A stretch of 64,000 nucleotides of DNA. Origin: Aporrectodea caliginosa (taxonomy: Eukaryota; Annelida; Clitellata; Crassiclitellata; Lumbricidae). A program made the translations under genes and the position numbers. The notes beneath the pieces are model-generated. The model ran no database searches. It had not been told where the DNA came from and saw only the letters and a program-made list of their open reading frames with translations. Positions 21,901-36,380 of the stretch are shown one piece after another (positions within the stretch are counted from its first letter, which is position 1; every line of letters starts with the position of its first letter). The DNA is taken from contig JACEVL010000058.1 of assembly GCA_020284085.1 (NCBI GenBank), positions 934,501 through 998,500 of the forward strand, read 5' to 3'.

Positions 21901-24900
21901 TATATAATTATGTAGGTATATATGTATTTATATATGTATATGTATGTATGTATGTATGTATGTCCTTGTATGTATGTAATTATGAGCACCCCCGAACGTG
22001 ACTCGGGTTAACCGCTTTTGCATAGAATTCCCGGCCCGAGTAACGTTCGGGGTTAACGTCAAGGAGGTTAATGTAATACACTGTAAAACGTTAATAAACT
22101 TCACCGACATACAAACAATTATTATTAGTTTATGGAAGAGAATGGGCAAGTTGATTGCTTCAAATACTAACTATTCATAAAACAGGCTTTTGGGCATGGT
22201 GGCCGACTGGTTCAAGTGCTCAACTTGGCGTCAGAGATATCAAATCAAACTCGGTCAATGGATCATTATGACAATAGATCATGACAATAGATCGTTATGA
22301 CAATAGATCGTTATGACAATAGATCGTTATGACAATAGATCGTTATGACAATAGATCATGACAACAGATCGTTATGACAATAGATCATGACAATAGATTG
22401 TTATGACAATAGATCGTTACGACATTATATCATTGTGAATTGATCAGTCAGTGCAGCAGTTGTTGAGAGCATTTGCATTTGCATTGTACATCAACAACAA
22501 ATTATAAATCCTGAGAACTCACATGGCAGAATGTTAACCAGTCGATTCTTGTATTTATTGGCCGGCAGAGTAGCACTCGTAAATGAAGACGGATTTATTC
22601 GCATGCTGTTCAGCTTCTGCAATTCAGACATTGAATATCAATCTCATTTGCCATTATACTTATGACTGTAACTAATTTAAGACAATCTTTAGACTAAGCG
22701 CAAATAATTGTATATTATCGGTAATCAAGTAAGAGCAAGACATATTACTTTGGAAAAGCGTATCTCTGATTCAGTGTTGAATTTGTTAAACTTGTAACGG
22801 CATGTGCCGTGTTACGGCGCTGTAGAAATTGTCGTAGTCATTCATTCATTCATTCATACAAATGAGGCTGTTAAAACAAGATAAATGCATGCTCAATTGC
22901 AACTACCAGTACTCTTTCACATCTGAACTGAACTTAGGAAACAATTTTAAAAGCTATAAATTACATATCAAATCTAACAACTTCAGCTACCATGTTCAGA
23001 TTTCCTAATGTGAATCTACAAAGCGTAACTTGAGAAGGTGAGTATATGCACTACTTTCATCACTTCTTGGATGATCTCACCTTGAACTCTAGTTCCATCC
23101 CTGATATCGTTTCACCTGGGTCAATTTGCGTGAGACGTTGGACGTGAGCATACAGGTTGTCTGCCTGTACTTCAGTGTTTCCCGATTCAATTGCCTCAAG
23201 GAGAGCATCGTAGATGAACACATACTGGTCTTCTGTTTGAACCATATAATTGCGTTGTGCACGCAGACAGGTCACATGACCATAGACGTCTAAAGTCTTT
23301 TCGTGTTGGATTCTCTCCAACATGGCGTCTATGACGATGAATGCTCCTGTTCTTCCCACTCCCGCACTGTCAATGCAACAGAATTTTCCAACAGTTTCAG
23401 GCTGGATTTTTTAAAAGTAAAAGATATGCACTCATGGTAAAATCAACATGTCGTTATGACAATAGATCGTTATGACAATAATTGTCATGATCAATTACAT
23501 CAAAAACCAAAAATTCAAAATTCTCAGTCAAGTTATTAGGAATGTAAACATCATATACAATCATACATAATTATATGAGACGCCTGGGGTCAAAACCCGT
23601 CGCTTGTCGCTTCCTAGATACTGAGATAGAAGCTGAAATAGGCGAGAGGGGTCAACAATGTAGAATATTCTTCAATTCAGCAGTTGCCTGTGAATTTGCC
23701 ATAACTTGGAAAGGATTAATGCGATTTTTATGCCGTTTGTTTTATTTGACACAGAATAGAGCCCTTTATTGCACAGCAAAATTGCAGAATAATCAACTAG
23801 TGGTTGCTGAGGACTTTAATGTCATGAATATTCCGAAACTTTTTATTCGATTTTTTCACTCTATACCAATGAAAGAATCAAACGCACATAACTTCAGTTA
23901 GAAGAAAGATATTTTCATTCTGTAAAAAGAATTTTGAAACAGATTAATTGTAAAATATGACTGAAGAAAAAGGTCAGAAACCGACATGTGACGGGTTTTG
24001 ACCACTGGCGTCACATATAAGATATTTTCCTTGATCTACCGGTCGGTATGTGTCTAAGTGTGCATGAATTGCTAAGATAATGCATAAGTTGCATCGTTGC
24101 ATCACGTGTACTCATTGGACAATAGATGGCAGACCACTATCTTAGGTTAGCAAACTGAAAATACAGCTTCAAGGAACATTACAAACAGGTCATGCTTCTA
24201 GAGGAACAAGATGTAGCTGTGAAACGGCCAGCACCTTTGACAAGCGTTTTTAAAGGTGCTATATAAATAACCAAATACATGATATATACATGCTTAAACC
24301 TGTTATAATAAAAGAATAGATTTCTACCTGCAGTGCACAACAACAGGCCCGGAATCAAGAGGTGTAACTGTCTTAACTCTGCGAATGAAGTTCAGCAGTG
24401 GTGAAGGATGGTCGGGAACACCATGGTCTGGCCAGGCTGTGAACTGGAATTGTCGAATTTCTCTTTTTTCTATGCTATTAATCTGTATCATGAAAAAGGT
24501 AACACATTCTACTTACAAAATGAATATAACTATCCAGAAGCAATTATATAAATTTCCAATGTACACGATAATTAAACAAAATTAAAAGAATACAGCAATA
24601 AACCAGTAGTGGTGATCTGCAGTAATAAATCAAATATACTTTCAACCTCATAAGAATTTATGCCTAACGTTCTTTTTAAAATGGCAAGGAAAATTTCCTA
24701 AGTTCAGCGTAGAAGAATTTGTAAAATTTACCGATCCTATTTGGAAGGTTCGCATTGTGAATGTAGCCAACTCTAAAACCTCTGTGATCGTGACTTGGAT
24801 TATGCCGTAGACCTCTGTTCCTCGATTTGGCCAATACTGATCACACTTCACCTAAAAAATTAACTGACAACTTACAACACTAAAAACAGATGATATATCG

Positions 24901-27900
24901 GATTATCAAAGAAATGTTGACAAAAACCGTACATAGAACTGCAGTTTAAAGCATAATAATAATACTGGTATCTGGTGTATAACAGGAAAAAAAGTTAAAA
25001 AATTTCTACTCTAACCCTAATGGGTTTTGATCAAATTACTAATGAGGAGTGCTTTAATTGTTTAACTTTTGTTAATTTTATCCAGAAATAAAAATTCACT
25101 GGCATCAATTTCAAAGATTGACCACATGAAAAAGCTCTAAAGTTGACTAATTAGATGCAGAAAATTTCCTTCACATTACTGTTTACAAAGTAAGTCAACT
25201 TACGCGAGTTCGTTCCTCCAACTTGGTCATCATGACAATTGTTGAAGTTTGCTGTTCCCAAACCATGCGCCAGAAATCCCCAAACGTCTCGGGAAGTGGA
25301 CCCTGTTCCAGAAAAATCCCTTTTCAGAAGTCGATAAATTATTTTCAATATTGTTGCATTTATAGACAGTACAAGCATCCATCTTATGATGAAAATCAAC
25401 TGGGTGTTGAGCACAGTCTCAGGGACTGGGAAATGAGGGTACTAGAACCTGCAACAGCATCTCATGCCATGTTTCTATACTACATGATAATGTTGTTGTA
25501 GTTTCAGTTTAACAACACTGTGTGATAAGAAAGATCATTAGCGTCGCCCTCCTCCTTCATCCACGCTTGGGACTGGCACTGCCAGAGTACGAGCAGTGGC
25601 AGAGTTACATGGTACTGTGTCTTAACAAAACATTTATATAGAGCCCGAAAACACTGCTGGGATGGGGAGATGGTTGAATGATAACATGTTGGCATGAATA
25701 TCAGAAGGACGTGGGTTCAATACCCGCTAGCCCACAAGGTTGACTCAACCTTACTCCCTAGTAAAAGAGCAGTATGACAGATACTTGAATGCCACGTTTA
25801 AATTCGGGCCACGTTTAAATTCGATGCCTGTAAACTTTTTATCATCTGTTACTACTATATCATGCAATCTTCATACTTGTCAATTTGAATTAATAAACGA
25901 ATATTAAAAATGGCTATGTAACTAAGCAAAACAAAATGTGACTTATGGTAACATGACAGGCTACAAGGAAAAATACATGGAAAATAAATGGGGCAAGCAA
26001 TATTATAGGAAACGGTCCTAATAATACAACACATGGCAATAACTAAATATGAGTAAAGGCATTATATATGGTAATACTCTAATGGAAATATGCTAACCTG
26101 TTTTACATAACCAAGCAAGTAATTAAATATTGGTTAAGATATAGTGTATGGCAACATTAAACACTGCAATATGTTAACAACCATGTGGGTAAAGCCATTA
26201 AATAAAGTAATAGGCTACATGAAACATGATGAACAGCAGGTCATTAATTAAATATGGTCAAGTTAAACATCAGAATTTGGTAATAAACACTGGAAAAGCC
26301 ATTCTATATAATACACTAAATGAAACCAGATCTGCTCATACATCCAATCAATGTGAGATTACCTGAGTAGCAACGTAAGCATTGTGTTTGCAGTAGCCAT
26401 CCATATAGTTGGCATTAATGTAATCGCTGCCTGGAATGTCGTCCAGCATCTGTAGAACGACCCGCGAGTGGTCATAAGTGATGACGTTTGCATAGCGATT
26501 CTTGCCCTTGTTGGCGTCCTTGCTTGAGATGTCCCAGGTGAACTGTTGACCTGGTTCAATCGACTCAAACTCTCGAGAGAAACCATCTCCGTCGTTGCCC
26601 TTGAGACGTTCTATGATGTCCGCCAAATCAGTGACTGATATTGGTGGATGGCTGACCATGCCTAACATTATGAAAAACTTATTGTAATATCGAATGCAAT
26701 GGTAATGTATGGCATTTGCTTATTAACAATGCACATCAACATAAGTAAGTCGATTCTTTATTAACCAGTTGCTAATCGCACTTTGGTGTAGAGACATCAA
26801 CATGAAGTTAAATGAAAGCTGACCACATCTTAACATATTGCAGAGGTGTTGAAGTCCTCTTGGAAAATGTAAGCAAGCTCTTACAAATTGCACTTGTAGT
26901 GGTTTGGATCATATCACAGCCTCTAAGAGGCAGCTAGGGAAATTGGGCTATTAAGCATTCCAGGTTAATTTGCAGTGGTTGAGCTTCCAAGTCATGCACA
27001 TGAATCATGAGGAGCCAAAATCACAGACTGAACTGTTGCAGAACAAAAGGTCAAGCGTAGCTGACCTGGAGTCTGGAAATTCAATCTGCGCTGTTCAACC
27101 GGGTCATGCGGATGTGGAGCAACTTCTCCAGGCATCAAGAGAACTTTCATTGGCTTCATTGGAAGTTGGTCCTTCTTGCATGTCCTGCGTCTGTAGAAAC
27201 AAATCACACATAAAGCAATGCACCACGTATTTGAGATCAGGCCATAGACTGATTGGTAAACACATTTTCTCAGCAATTCTCACCACGGTCTTTTACCAAA
27301 CTCACTTCTTCTCAATGCTTCATAAAGTCCCTAAGTCATTTCAATAAATAATTATTTAATTATTACCTCACTACAATTAACTTACAATACCTTACAGCAG
27401 TGGCAAATTTACTATTGGAAAATATGAGGCCATGGCTTAGACTTAGAGGCAGCACATTCCAGAGGCAGCAAAAGTTAGAAATTAAAATATGAACTCTAAA
27501 CTTAATTTAACAATAAATAAATATAATTATAATAATATTATATAATAAATATAATGATGATTAGCGAAAGTTAAAACTTATGAACATATACATTAAGGAT
27601 GGCAAAAAACATGGCCTCAGGCAGCAGATTTTTAAATTCAATCCTGTCTTACCTCACTTTTAAATGATACGATACCTATTCATGAGGTTAAATTTGTAAC
27701 GTTAAGTACCTGATGAAGACAATCAACAGCACGACCAGCAGAATCAGAACGATCGCAATGCAGATGGGCGCAACAAAGTAGAGCAGTTCCATTGCCGCAG
27801 GACCTGACTCGTATGCAATGACTTCAGGCTTCACATTAACAAATACTGAATCTGAATAGGGGCTTGACGAGTACTTCTACAACAATACAACACAGGAAAA

Positions 27901-30900
27901 TTATAAAACACTCATTGCAATAGCAGGAAAGATGTCATATATATATATATATATAATATACATAAAAATATATGTGTATATATATATATATAAAATCATA
28001 TAAGTGCATCTAATAAATTTACTGATTGTAAGAATAGCTACTTCAGCAATAATTCAATAACTTGACAGTACTGACTGACAGACGAAATGGATTTACAAAT
28101 TATATCTGCCTTGCATCAGTTAGTATTAACTAACAGCTAGATTGCTTTTTTCTTCATTTATTGATTGCTTGACTTAAAGGTTGGTAGAAGACATTATTTA
28201 CTGATTTAAAAAGATAATTAAAAAATGGGTCAACAACTCAACATGGACCACTATCAATAGCTGAAATAAGTTACAAGCATTTCTTCTTGACTTTAATACA
28301 TAACTTCGGTTTTTGTGAAGATTTTTGCATGTATAGATCCAGAATATGGTTTTTATTACCTCAGATCAAAATGTTATCAAATACAACAATTAGAACTAGG
28401 GCTACTCCTTGTTCTCTCCTAGGGCTACATCGAAAATATAAAAATGAACTTACGTTTTCAGCAGTATAGCCTCGCACAAATATTCTGAAAGCATGTCCTC
28501 GAGTCAGTGGCTTGTTAAAAAATCTTCCGTTTCCTGCAGAAGAACCTTCTCCGACCTTGAACATCTTTGGAAGGAAATCAAATCTGGCAGCTACCCATGC
28601 AGAGTGAGTGGAAAAGTTTCCCACCTTCAGAAGCTGGTGTTAAAACCAAAGAAATTCCTCCTGTCATGATATTTAAATTCTGATCCAATATTGCACATTA
28701 GTAAAGAATTAATTTAGTTTGGTAGAGTGCTCTCCTTCACGCCAAACAGTGCAGGTTAAAGCTTCTCACAAGGTGACTGTATAGTCAACAAGTAACTGCA
28801 TAGTGTCATCGATTTTGCTACTGTATAGACAATAATAATGATATCACATCCTCCAATAAAGCCAATAAACTACATGAAACCTGGCCTGTCTGTGCAAAAC
28901 CTGTTCTGTATACTATTTTTTTATTATTCTATGACTAAAAACTCTGCATTATCTGTTTCATTTTTCTGACAGACTTAAAAAATCTAATACAATCTAATCT
29001 CATGGTAGCAGTACTACAATTAAACTCAATCAATTACTACTGATCGTGAAAGGGAAAGAGATTATTCTAGAATGACCAAAAGCTGACGAGTAATGAAATG
29101 ACTTGGCCATATACATTGTCTAAATCCAAAGCAATGTTAATCTACTGATATAATTAAATTACCTCGTTTATAGAAAAACTGTCTGGTACTCTGCGCTCTG
29201 CTTCCTCGGAAGGCACAACAATCACGTAGTAGTAGAGGATAGGACCATTCTTCTCGGAGGCAGGGTATAGCTGAACTAGCAGACTAGACTCTGATGTGAA
29301 CCTCTGAAACAGTGGTGCTGGAATCTCTGGTGGGGCTGTAGAAATATTGTGCAACAGTATGACTTTTCATACAGACAAATTCAAACAAATTTCAGTGTTT
29401 TAACAGTTACCAGTGACATCCATAATCCAAGTAAATTTATATTATACTCATAAAATAATCATAATAACAATAAAGGCAACAGCATTGAAAATGATGCCAC
29501 ACACAAAAAAGCCATAGTCAGATAATATCCAGAAGATTAGTCGATAATACAGATAGGCATTAGGCAGCCTATGGCAAATAAGCAATTTGAAAGAAGTTAA
29601 TTCGTCTTAAGTTGAGAATAAAATGACACAAGCAACTGACCAACGACACAGGGAAGAGTGCCAAAAAGTAGGCCTAGCAGTCACAAATGCTCATTCACCG
29701 AGAACATCTTGATTTCAGTATGACCAGGCAAAGATAATCAGATGACCTCGTTGAATAATGAATAAGGCTGGGGAACACCTGATAATAGACCAGAATGCCA
29801 TCAAAGAACAGTTAAATTGGACAGAACTTGGTTGTGAGTTCCAAAGCCAACTGCCCCAAGAAAGCCCAGTGCTGTACTGGCATGTGTCAAAGCATCAGGT
29901 GATCAAGCGCAATAATTTTAAAACACTAATAATCATTCTACTTAATGCTTACCATCCACTATCGTTTCAGCAAGTATCGTGTTGACTGCTCCCCATGAAC
30001 CATCTAGAAATTTGGCACTGACGTTGAATCTGTACCAAGTATTGGGCTCCAAATTATCAACATAGACGCTCGTCTGGTCACTGGGAACGACCTTTTGACC
30101 TTCAGACTCCAACTGCTGCTCCAAACCATCGCTATCCCGATACTTTTTGGTTCCGTAATATTCAATCTGGTGTACATGAAAACCATTGCATGAGAAGGAA
30201 GCCAACAGCACAGATTGTTCCCAAACACACAGCAAAAGAGAGCAATGATTATGGCAAAAATGTCCAACTGACCAAAAGAAGAAGAACAACATTTAATCTA
30301 AGACCGCTCCTTTACTCTACCACTAAATTTAGACTTCGCACTTAAACTGGCCAAACAACCTGACCCCGGTGACCCGTATGGATTTGATTTGATATATTGC
30401 CAGTGAATAAAATGGTATCCCAGATGGAGCTTTTGTGTGGCATTGAGAAATTTCAGAGAGCTAAATTTACATGTAATAAACCGATAGGCTGCTGTGGGTA
30501 GGAAGTGTTAGCAACTTCACATTCTTCACCTCAGCATACGAGGGTGGGTAGCCGGACCCATTCCAACTGCCATTTGATCTTTAACGAAACTCCATTAGTT
30601 TACTAAATCAACAGTGGACCATTATCAATTAATAAGCAATTATCATCAAAGCAAGAAGCTCTGCAAATTTAAATTTGGCAAAGTGAACAGAGATAGGTAT
30701 TAAATTACCTTATAGAATGAAACTTCACTTTTCTTGGGCAAGGACCATTCTAACAGAATAGAGTGAGCATTCTGCTTTCTCACAATAACATCTCGAACAT
30801 GGTCTACAGAATGCAACAACATATCATTCCGTTTTAGTCTTCTACTAGTTCTAAATAATAAACGTGTTAAACATATCTGTAACTATGAATTACCAGTAAA

Positions 30901-33900
30901 ATGAAATAAATATACCCACTCTGATCATAAATAATCATAATAATAACAAAAGTAACAATCCTGATAATAAGAAACACGATGGACGAGAACAAACAAAAGA
31001 ATATAATAATAATTGTTAATAATAATAAAAACTATCATTAAATAAACAAACAAGTACCAACAATACCTGGCCTGGAGCATTCTAAATTCTCTGCATACTT
31101 AGGCACAAATGAAACAGGCAGTTGCAATATATCTATCACGTTCTGTTCATGCATCAGGCTGCCCATAAGTTTTTCTACAACGACAGATTTAAAATTGCAA
31201 GGCTGGCCACCAGCCATCACCAGGGAACCTATTCCTCCTCTCTCACTTCCCATCTTTTCATCCAAGTCACAGCTAAAAGGTTGACCTGATTTAATCAATG
31301 GCTTAGGGTGGTGCCTGATATCATGGTTTACCTACATTACTTAGATAACAAAACTAATAATAATAAACTAGTAGTATCTAACCTTGTAGAACAAAATTAT
31401 CTATAACAACTTTTGAGAAGTCACTGAGTCGTCCGTCTGTGACTTTCGTCCGGATTCGAACAGCATAAACCGACTGAGGCTGGAGGTTCGGTAAGTCTGC
31501 CATCTGCTGAGCCCCAACTTCGAGGAACTGCCAGCGACTCATGTCCGAAGTGGCAAACATGCTGTAGAAGACCTGGTAGCCATCCACGCCAGGAGTTGTT
31601 GAGGCATCCCAGTTGACGCGCAGCACAGAGGATGAAAGTCGCTTCAACACAATATTACTAGGTGGTTGTACCACGCCTGAAATAAAGAATAGGTGACAAT
31701 GGTAAAATTAAGCAACTTCTGTGGAGTCAACATTAACTGCAAAGAATTAGTCAGAAAGATAAAACCTAACAACTTCTGTGCAACTAATGTTACCTTGAAG
31801 ATACAACATGCCTGAAGCATAAAATCAGTGACAAAGGTATGATCTAACAACTTCTGTGATAACCTGGTACTCTCACCACATTTTGCATATGAAATGCGTG
31901 GCACAATGATGCATTGAGACATGGTGCTCCTTTTGGTGGAGCACCGAGTCTGTTATCCAACAATTGCTGGTTTAAGCGTGACAAGAAGACTCCATGTAAT
32001 TAATGAGCCTGGAAATATTGTTTGTGCACACTTGCCTCAGATTCAGATTAATGACCTTGTACAAGTAAAATAAATAAATAAAACATAGGAAGATGCAATT
32101 AGTAAAAAAAACTCAAGCGCATTGGTGCACTGCCTAAGACAATCCCCACTGGACACCATTTTCCTAGTAATTTGACATTCTTCATTACTTCCAATTACAA
32201 ATCCTAACAATGTCAAACTGACCTTGGCCAAGAGTGAATATCTCCAAAGGACTGCTCCATGGTCCAGAGCCCCGACTGGTATATGCTCGTGTCTGGAAGA
32301 GGTACCCTGTGCCTGGAGTTAATCCTTCAATGAGAATCCATGTGTCGGTCGTGTTTGTGGTCCAGTCATCGACGAAGTTCAGTTCCTGGTGGTACATGAT
32401 CTCATAGAGGACAATCTCTCCATTTCTGTGATGCAGTTCAGGTGGAGTCCAACTGAGCTGGACTCCAGTTGACGTTATGCTTGTCCCGGATACATTGAGA
32501 GGAGCCCCAGCTGGGACTGCATATGAATAAAGACAACAATAGCACTTTTACCAATGAAGAGTCTGCATGAAATCACTGAAAACAGCTTACTTTTTAATGT
32601 TTCAAAACTTAAACATACTTGTTATCAGAAAGATAAAATACACTTAGAACCAAGTAAACCTAAAGTTCACCTTTAGAGGTGCACTCTAATCTAAGCTAAC
32701 GTAATCTTATAAGTTCTACAGTCCTATAACAATAATGCATAGAGGCCTTATAAATAATTGGTTTCAAGGCAAGTAGTACTTCTGACTTCTATTAATTATT
32801 GAAGTTATTGTTAAATTAGTGACGTTTAACTTATTAGTAACTGACCGTACATCATTGCATTTGCAAATTTGACTTGATCAGTGGACCATCAATGGCATTC
32901 AGTAGTCATGAGAATTGAAATTGGCAGACTAAAAATAAGACTCTACTGGAGAACATAGTGTAAAGGCTAAAACAAACCTAAAGGTAGACTGAGCAACAAA
33001 CAGTAAAAAATTCAATTCTCACAAACCTAAAGACTTATTACAGAAAATCAAAGACAATGAAAGTGCAAACAATCAGATTAAACAGCTATATGACTCACTG
33101 CCATCAGGAGTTGTCAATTTCTCAGACGACGGTTCTCCATAATCAACAGTATTCTTTGCAGAAACCCGAAACTCATATTGAACCCCACGTTCTGGTAAGT
33201 AAGTAAAGTAAGTATTTCCTTTATTGAGAAGCACTAGCAAACGCACAGCACTGTACATAGCAAGATTAATACATTCAAACAAATAAACAAAAATTTATAT
33301 ATACATCCATAGAATTGAATGAGAGGCTTTATTGTACAGAGGAAGAAGAGCTAGAGCTAGTCATAGGGGAAAATGAAGGGCTTAAATAGCCAGATCTAGG
33401 GAAAACATAGTTTATTTGTATAGCATCCGGGCAAGGAAGCATTTCTGAGACAGGTTGTCAAACATGGGAAGCTCACGGTTATGGGACCGTGGTCGCAGGG
33501 AGTAGCGCGATTGCTTGATCGGCGGCAACAATTTATGCAATACATGACAAGGATTGTGCAGAATACAGGCAGAGTCTAGTATCCACATTGCTGCAGAGAG
33601 TCTCAAATGAGGGAGAAGATGGAGGTAAGTACCCCTGGCGTACCAACCTTCGGATAAGTCAAGGGCCTCCCGTTCCTGCACTCTCGCAAAGCCCCACCAC
33701 ACAGGCGAGCAATACAGCATCATACCAACCGTAGTGGCACAAACTACATCAAATAAACTGTCCCCCGAGAGCCCTGCGACCTCAGGATCCGAAGTGCATA
33801 AAAGGACTGCCTTGCTTTTATGGTCAGACGTTTAATGTGATTGGAGAACCCAAATTTCGCTGTAAGCTCAACACCAAGAATATTTAGGGTTTGCACTCTT

Positions 33901-36348
33901 GCGATACCTTTTAGAGGAGGGGGGAACATACCGATGGTACCCCGGGGACGCGTAAAAATTATCTCACAGGATTTGCTTGAGTTTAGCTTGAGGTTGCAAC
34001 TCTGTGCTTATACACTAATATGCTGAAGCTCAATCTCAGTTGTAGTGATACTTGATGCAGGGACAGCGAGATAGCAATCATCTGCATATTTAAAAATGCG
34101 ATTGCATTTATTAACTGGTTTTAAGTCAGAGATTGCAACTACGAAATCCATCGGGCCCAAACCGGAACCTTGAATAATACTTGCATTAACAGAGAAGATA
34201 TTACACCGTTAAACCTAGTGCAATGACTTCGATTATGAAGTAAATTCAAAATCCAATTAAAAATGTTATCAGGAATTGCGAGAGAAAGGTTGTTCGGCTA
34301 GATATGAAGACAGTGTCAAAGGCTTTGGAAAAATCCAATGAGACCAAACTACATAGGGTTCATAGCATAAGGTTTCAAGGATGTGGTTAGATACAGCCAT
34401 CAAAGCAGCAGCCGTTGAGCCCGTAGGTCTAAACGCATACTGATCATCAAATTTGTCATTAGTGTCTGTGTTGGTGATTACCTCGGGTAACGATTTTTTC
34501 AAGAATTCTACAAAGGATGGAAGTAATGGAGATGGGGCGGTAATCCGATTCCATTCTTGGGCATGCCAATTTGGGGATTGGTGTAATACAACTTAACTTC
34601 CACTGTGGAGGAACATATGAATGTAACAAAGAATTTCTAAAAAGGGTTGTGATGGGAGCAGCCAACAGGTGAGCCATGCTGCTGAAGAACCAGGATGGGA
34701 CACCATCCGGGCCCACAGAAGATAAATGGTAAGATAAAAAAATCACGAAAAGCCTGTTTTACCTGTAGCCTATACTGTACCTTAAACTGTTTTAAGCATA
34801 ATTCAGTAAAGACAAAGTTCCTTAGCATTTACTTAGCAATTCAGTTCACTTTACATATTATACTTTATTCAGAACATATTCATTTACAGAATCTTGTAAA
34901 GAAGAGGATCTAGCTTATTACAAGTATTGTTTAAATACTTGCAAAGAGGATCTAACTTATTACAAGCATTGCTTAAATACTTGTACAGAGGACCTAACTT
35001 ATTACAGGCATTGTTTATATACATGTAAAGAATAAGATCTAACTTAATACAAATATTGTTTAAATAAAGGTGTTATGAATAAAATTATTATTTCTCCAGA
35101 CAAGAATTTTAAAATGCCACCATGTTGGCTATAAATTGCAGATTATCAAATCTAACATACTGGTATTTATCTCCAGCCCTACAAAGTACAGCAAATATTT
35201 TATTTATAAAACAGTCAATCCATCAGGTTACATTTATAAAATTGTTTAAAAGCATCAGTTATAATATCTATGTTATTAAACAGTAAAAGCTGATTTTTCA
35301 CCTAGGAATCCAGAAGTGAATTTGTAGATGGCTGGATCAAGCCTTTCTTCTTCAAATGCCTCACTTTTACTTGGTCCGTATTGCACGCGGTATCCAAGCA
35401 CAAGAGATGGATCCGTTCTTGGCGCTTGCCACTGCATTGAAACCACTGGTGGATCTTCCTGAACTAGTGCTAACTGGAGGTTTCGTGGAGAACTAAGAAC
35501 TGAACAGTAGACAAGGTCTAAGACAATAAATCTAGAAAGCATGCAGTAAAACAATTGAAAAATGCACTCAACAAAATACAAAGCATGTTCATCGTGGTCA
35601 GTGGATACCTAAATTCACAGGATATTGTTAGGAAACCAATCAATCAGTTGTTCTTCAATGTCATTAAGGTCTAAACTCAAAACCTTTGTTTTCCAGTAGC
35701 TGAACGGTGATATCCTTCCCTCCAATCACCCTAACCTACTACCAGAGCTGAACTGGACTTCTTTATTGGTTTACATAATGTCGTGTGTAGAGAGTTAACT
35801 TGAAAACAACCAATAAATTAAGCCATAATGATACGTCAGAAGTCCTTTAGATATAATTATATTAGAATGTGCAACATCAGATCAGATTTTCGTACAATCA
35901 GATAAGTATTCCTTCAAAGGTTACTCAGAGTGTTACTGTCTGACAAGTAACCACATGGAGTTAATCAGTCAGAGAGATTATCTTAGACACTGGTAATGAG
36001 TATGTTTAACCTGATATTCAGTGGAATCTACCTGCTTCTTTTGTGCGGACTTTGCGCAGCCTGCTACGTTCTCCATCTCCCTTGCGAGTGTACGCTGCCA
36101 CCTGAACCTGGTACTCCGTGTCCGTATGAAGCATTGGAAGAACGGTGTCTGTCATTTTTCCTAGAAAAATTACCCCTCAACCATTAAACTCAAATGAAAT
36201 TAATACAAAGAGCATAACTTACAAGAGCAGTTTAGCAGTAGAGCAATTTCAAGAGCATTTTACATAGGAAGAGCCTTCAAACAGTCCAAACTACTGTGCA
36301 AAGCAACTTAAAATGCTGATCCAAGATATCTAATTATTTCATAAATAT

Positions 36349-36380
<32 letters not shown>

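Noticed and set aside
23060..23080. Extension of exon 26 past EFK (VRSSKK)
   Set aside because: Reads through the donor GTGAGA; only splicing at 23,081 keeps phase with exon 27 and the family's D1-D2 linker.
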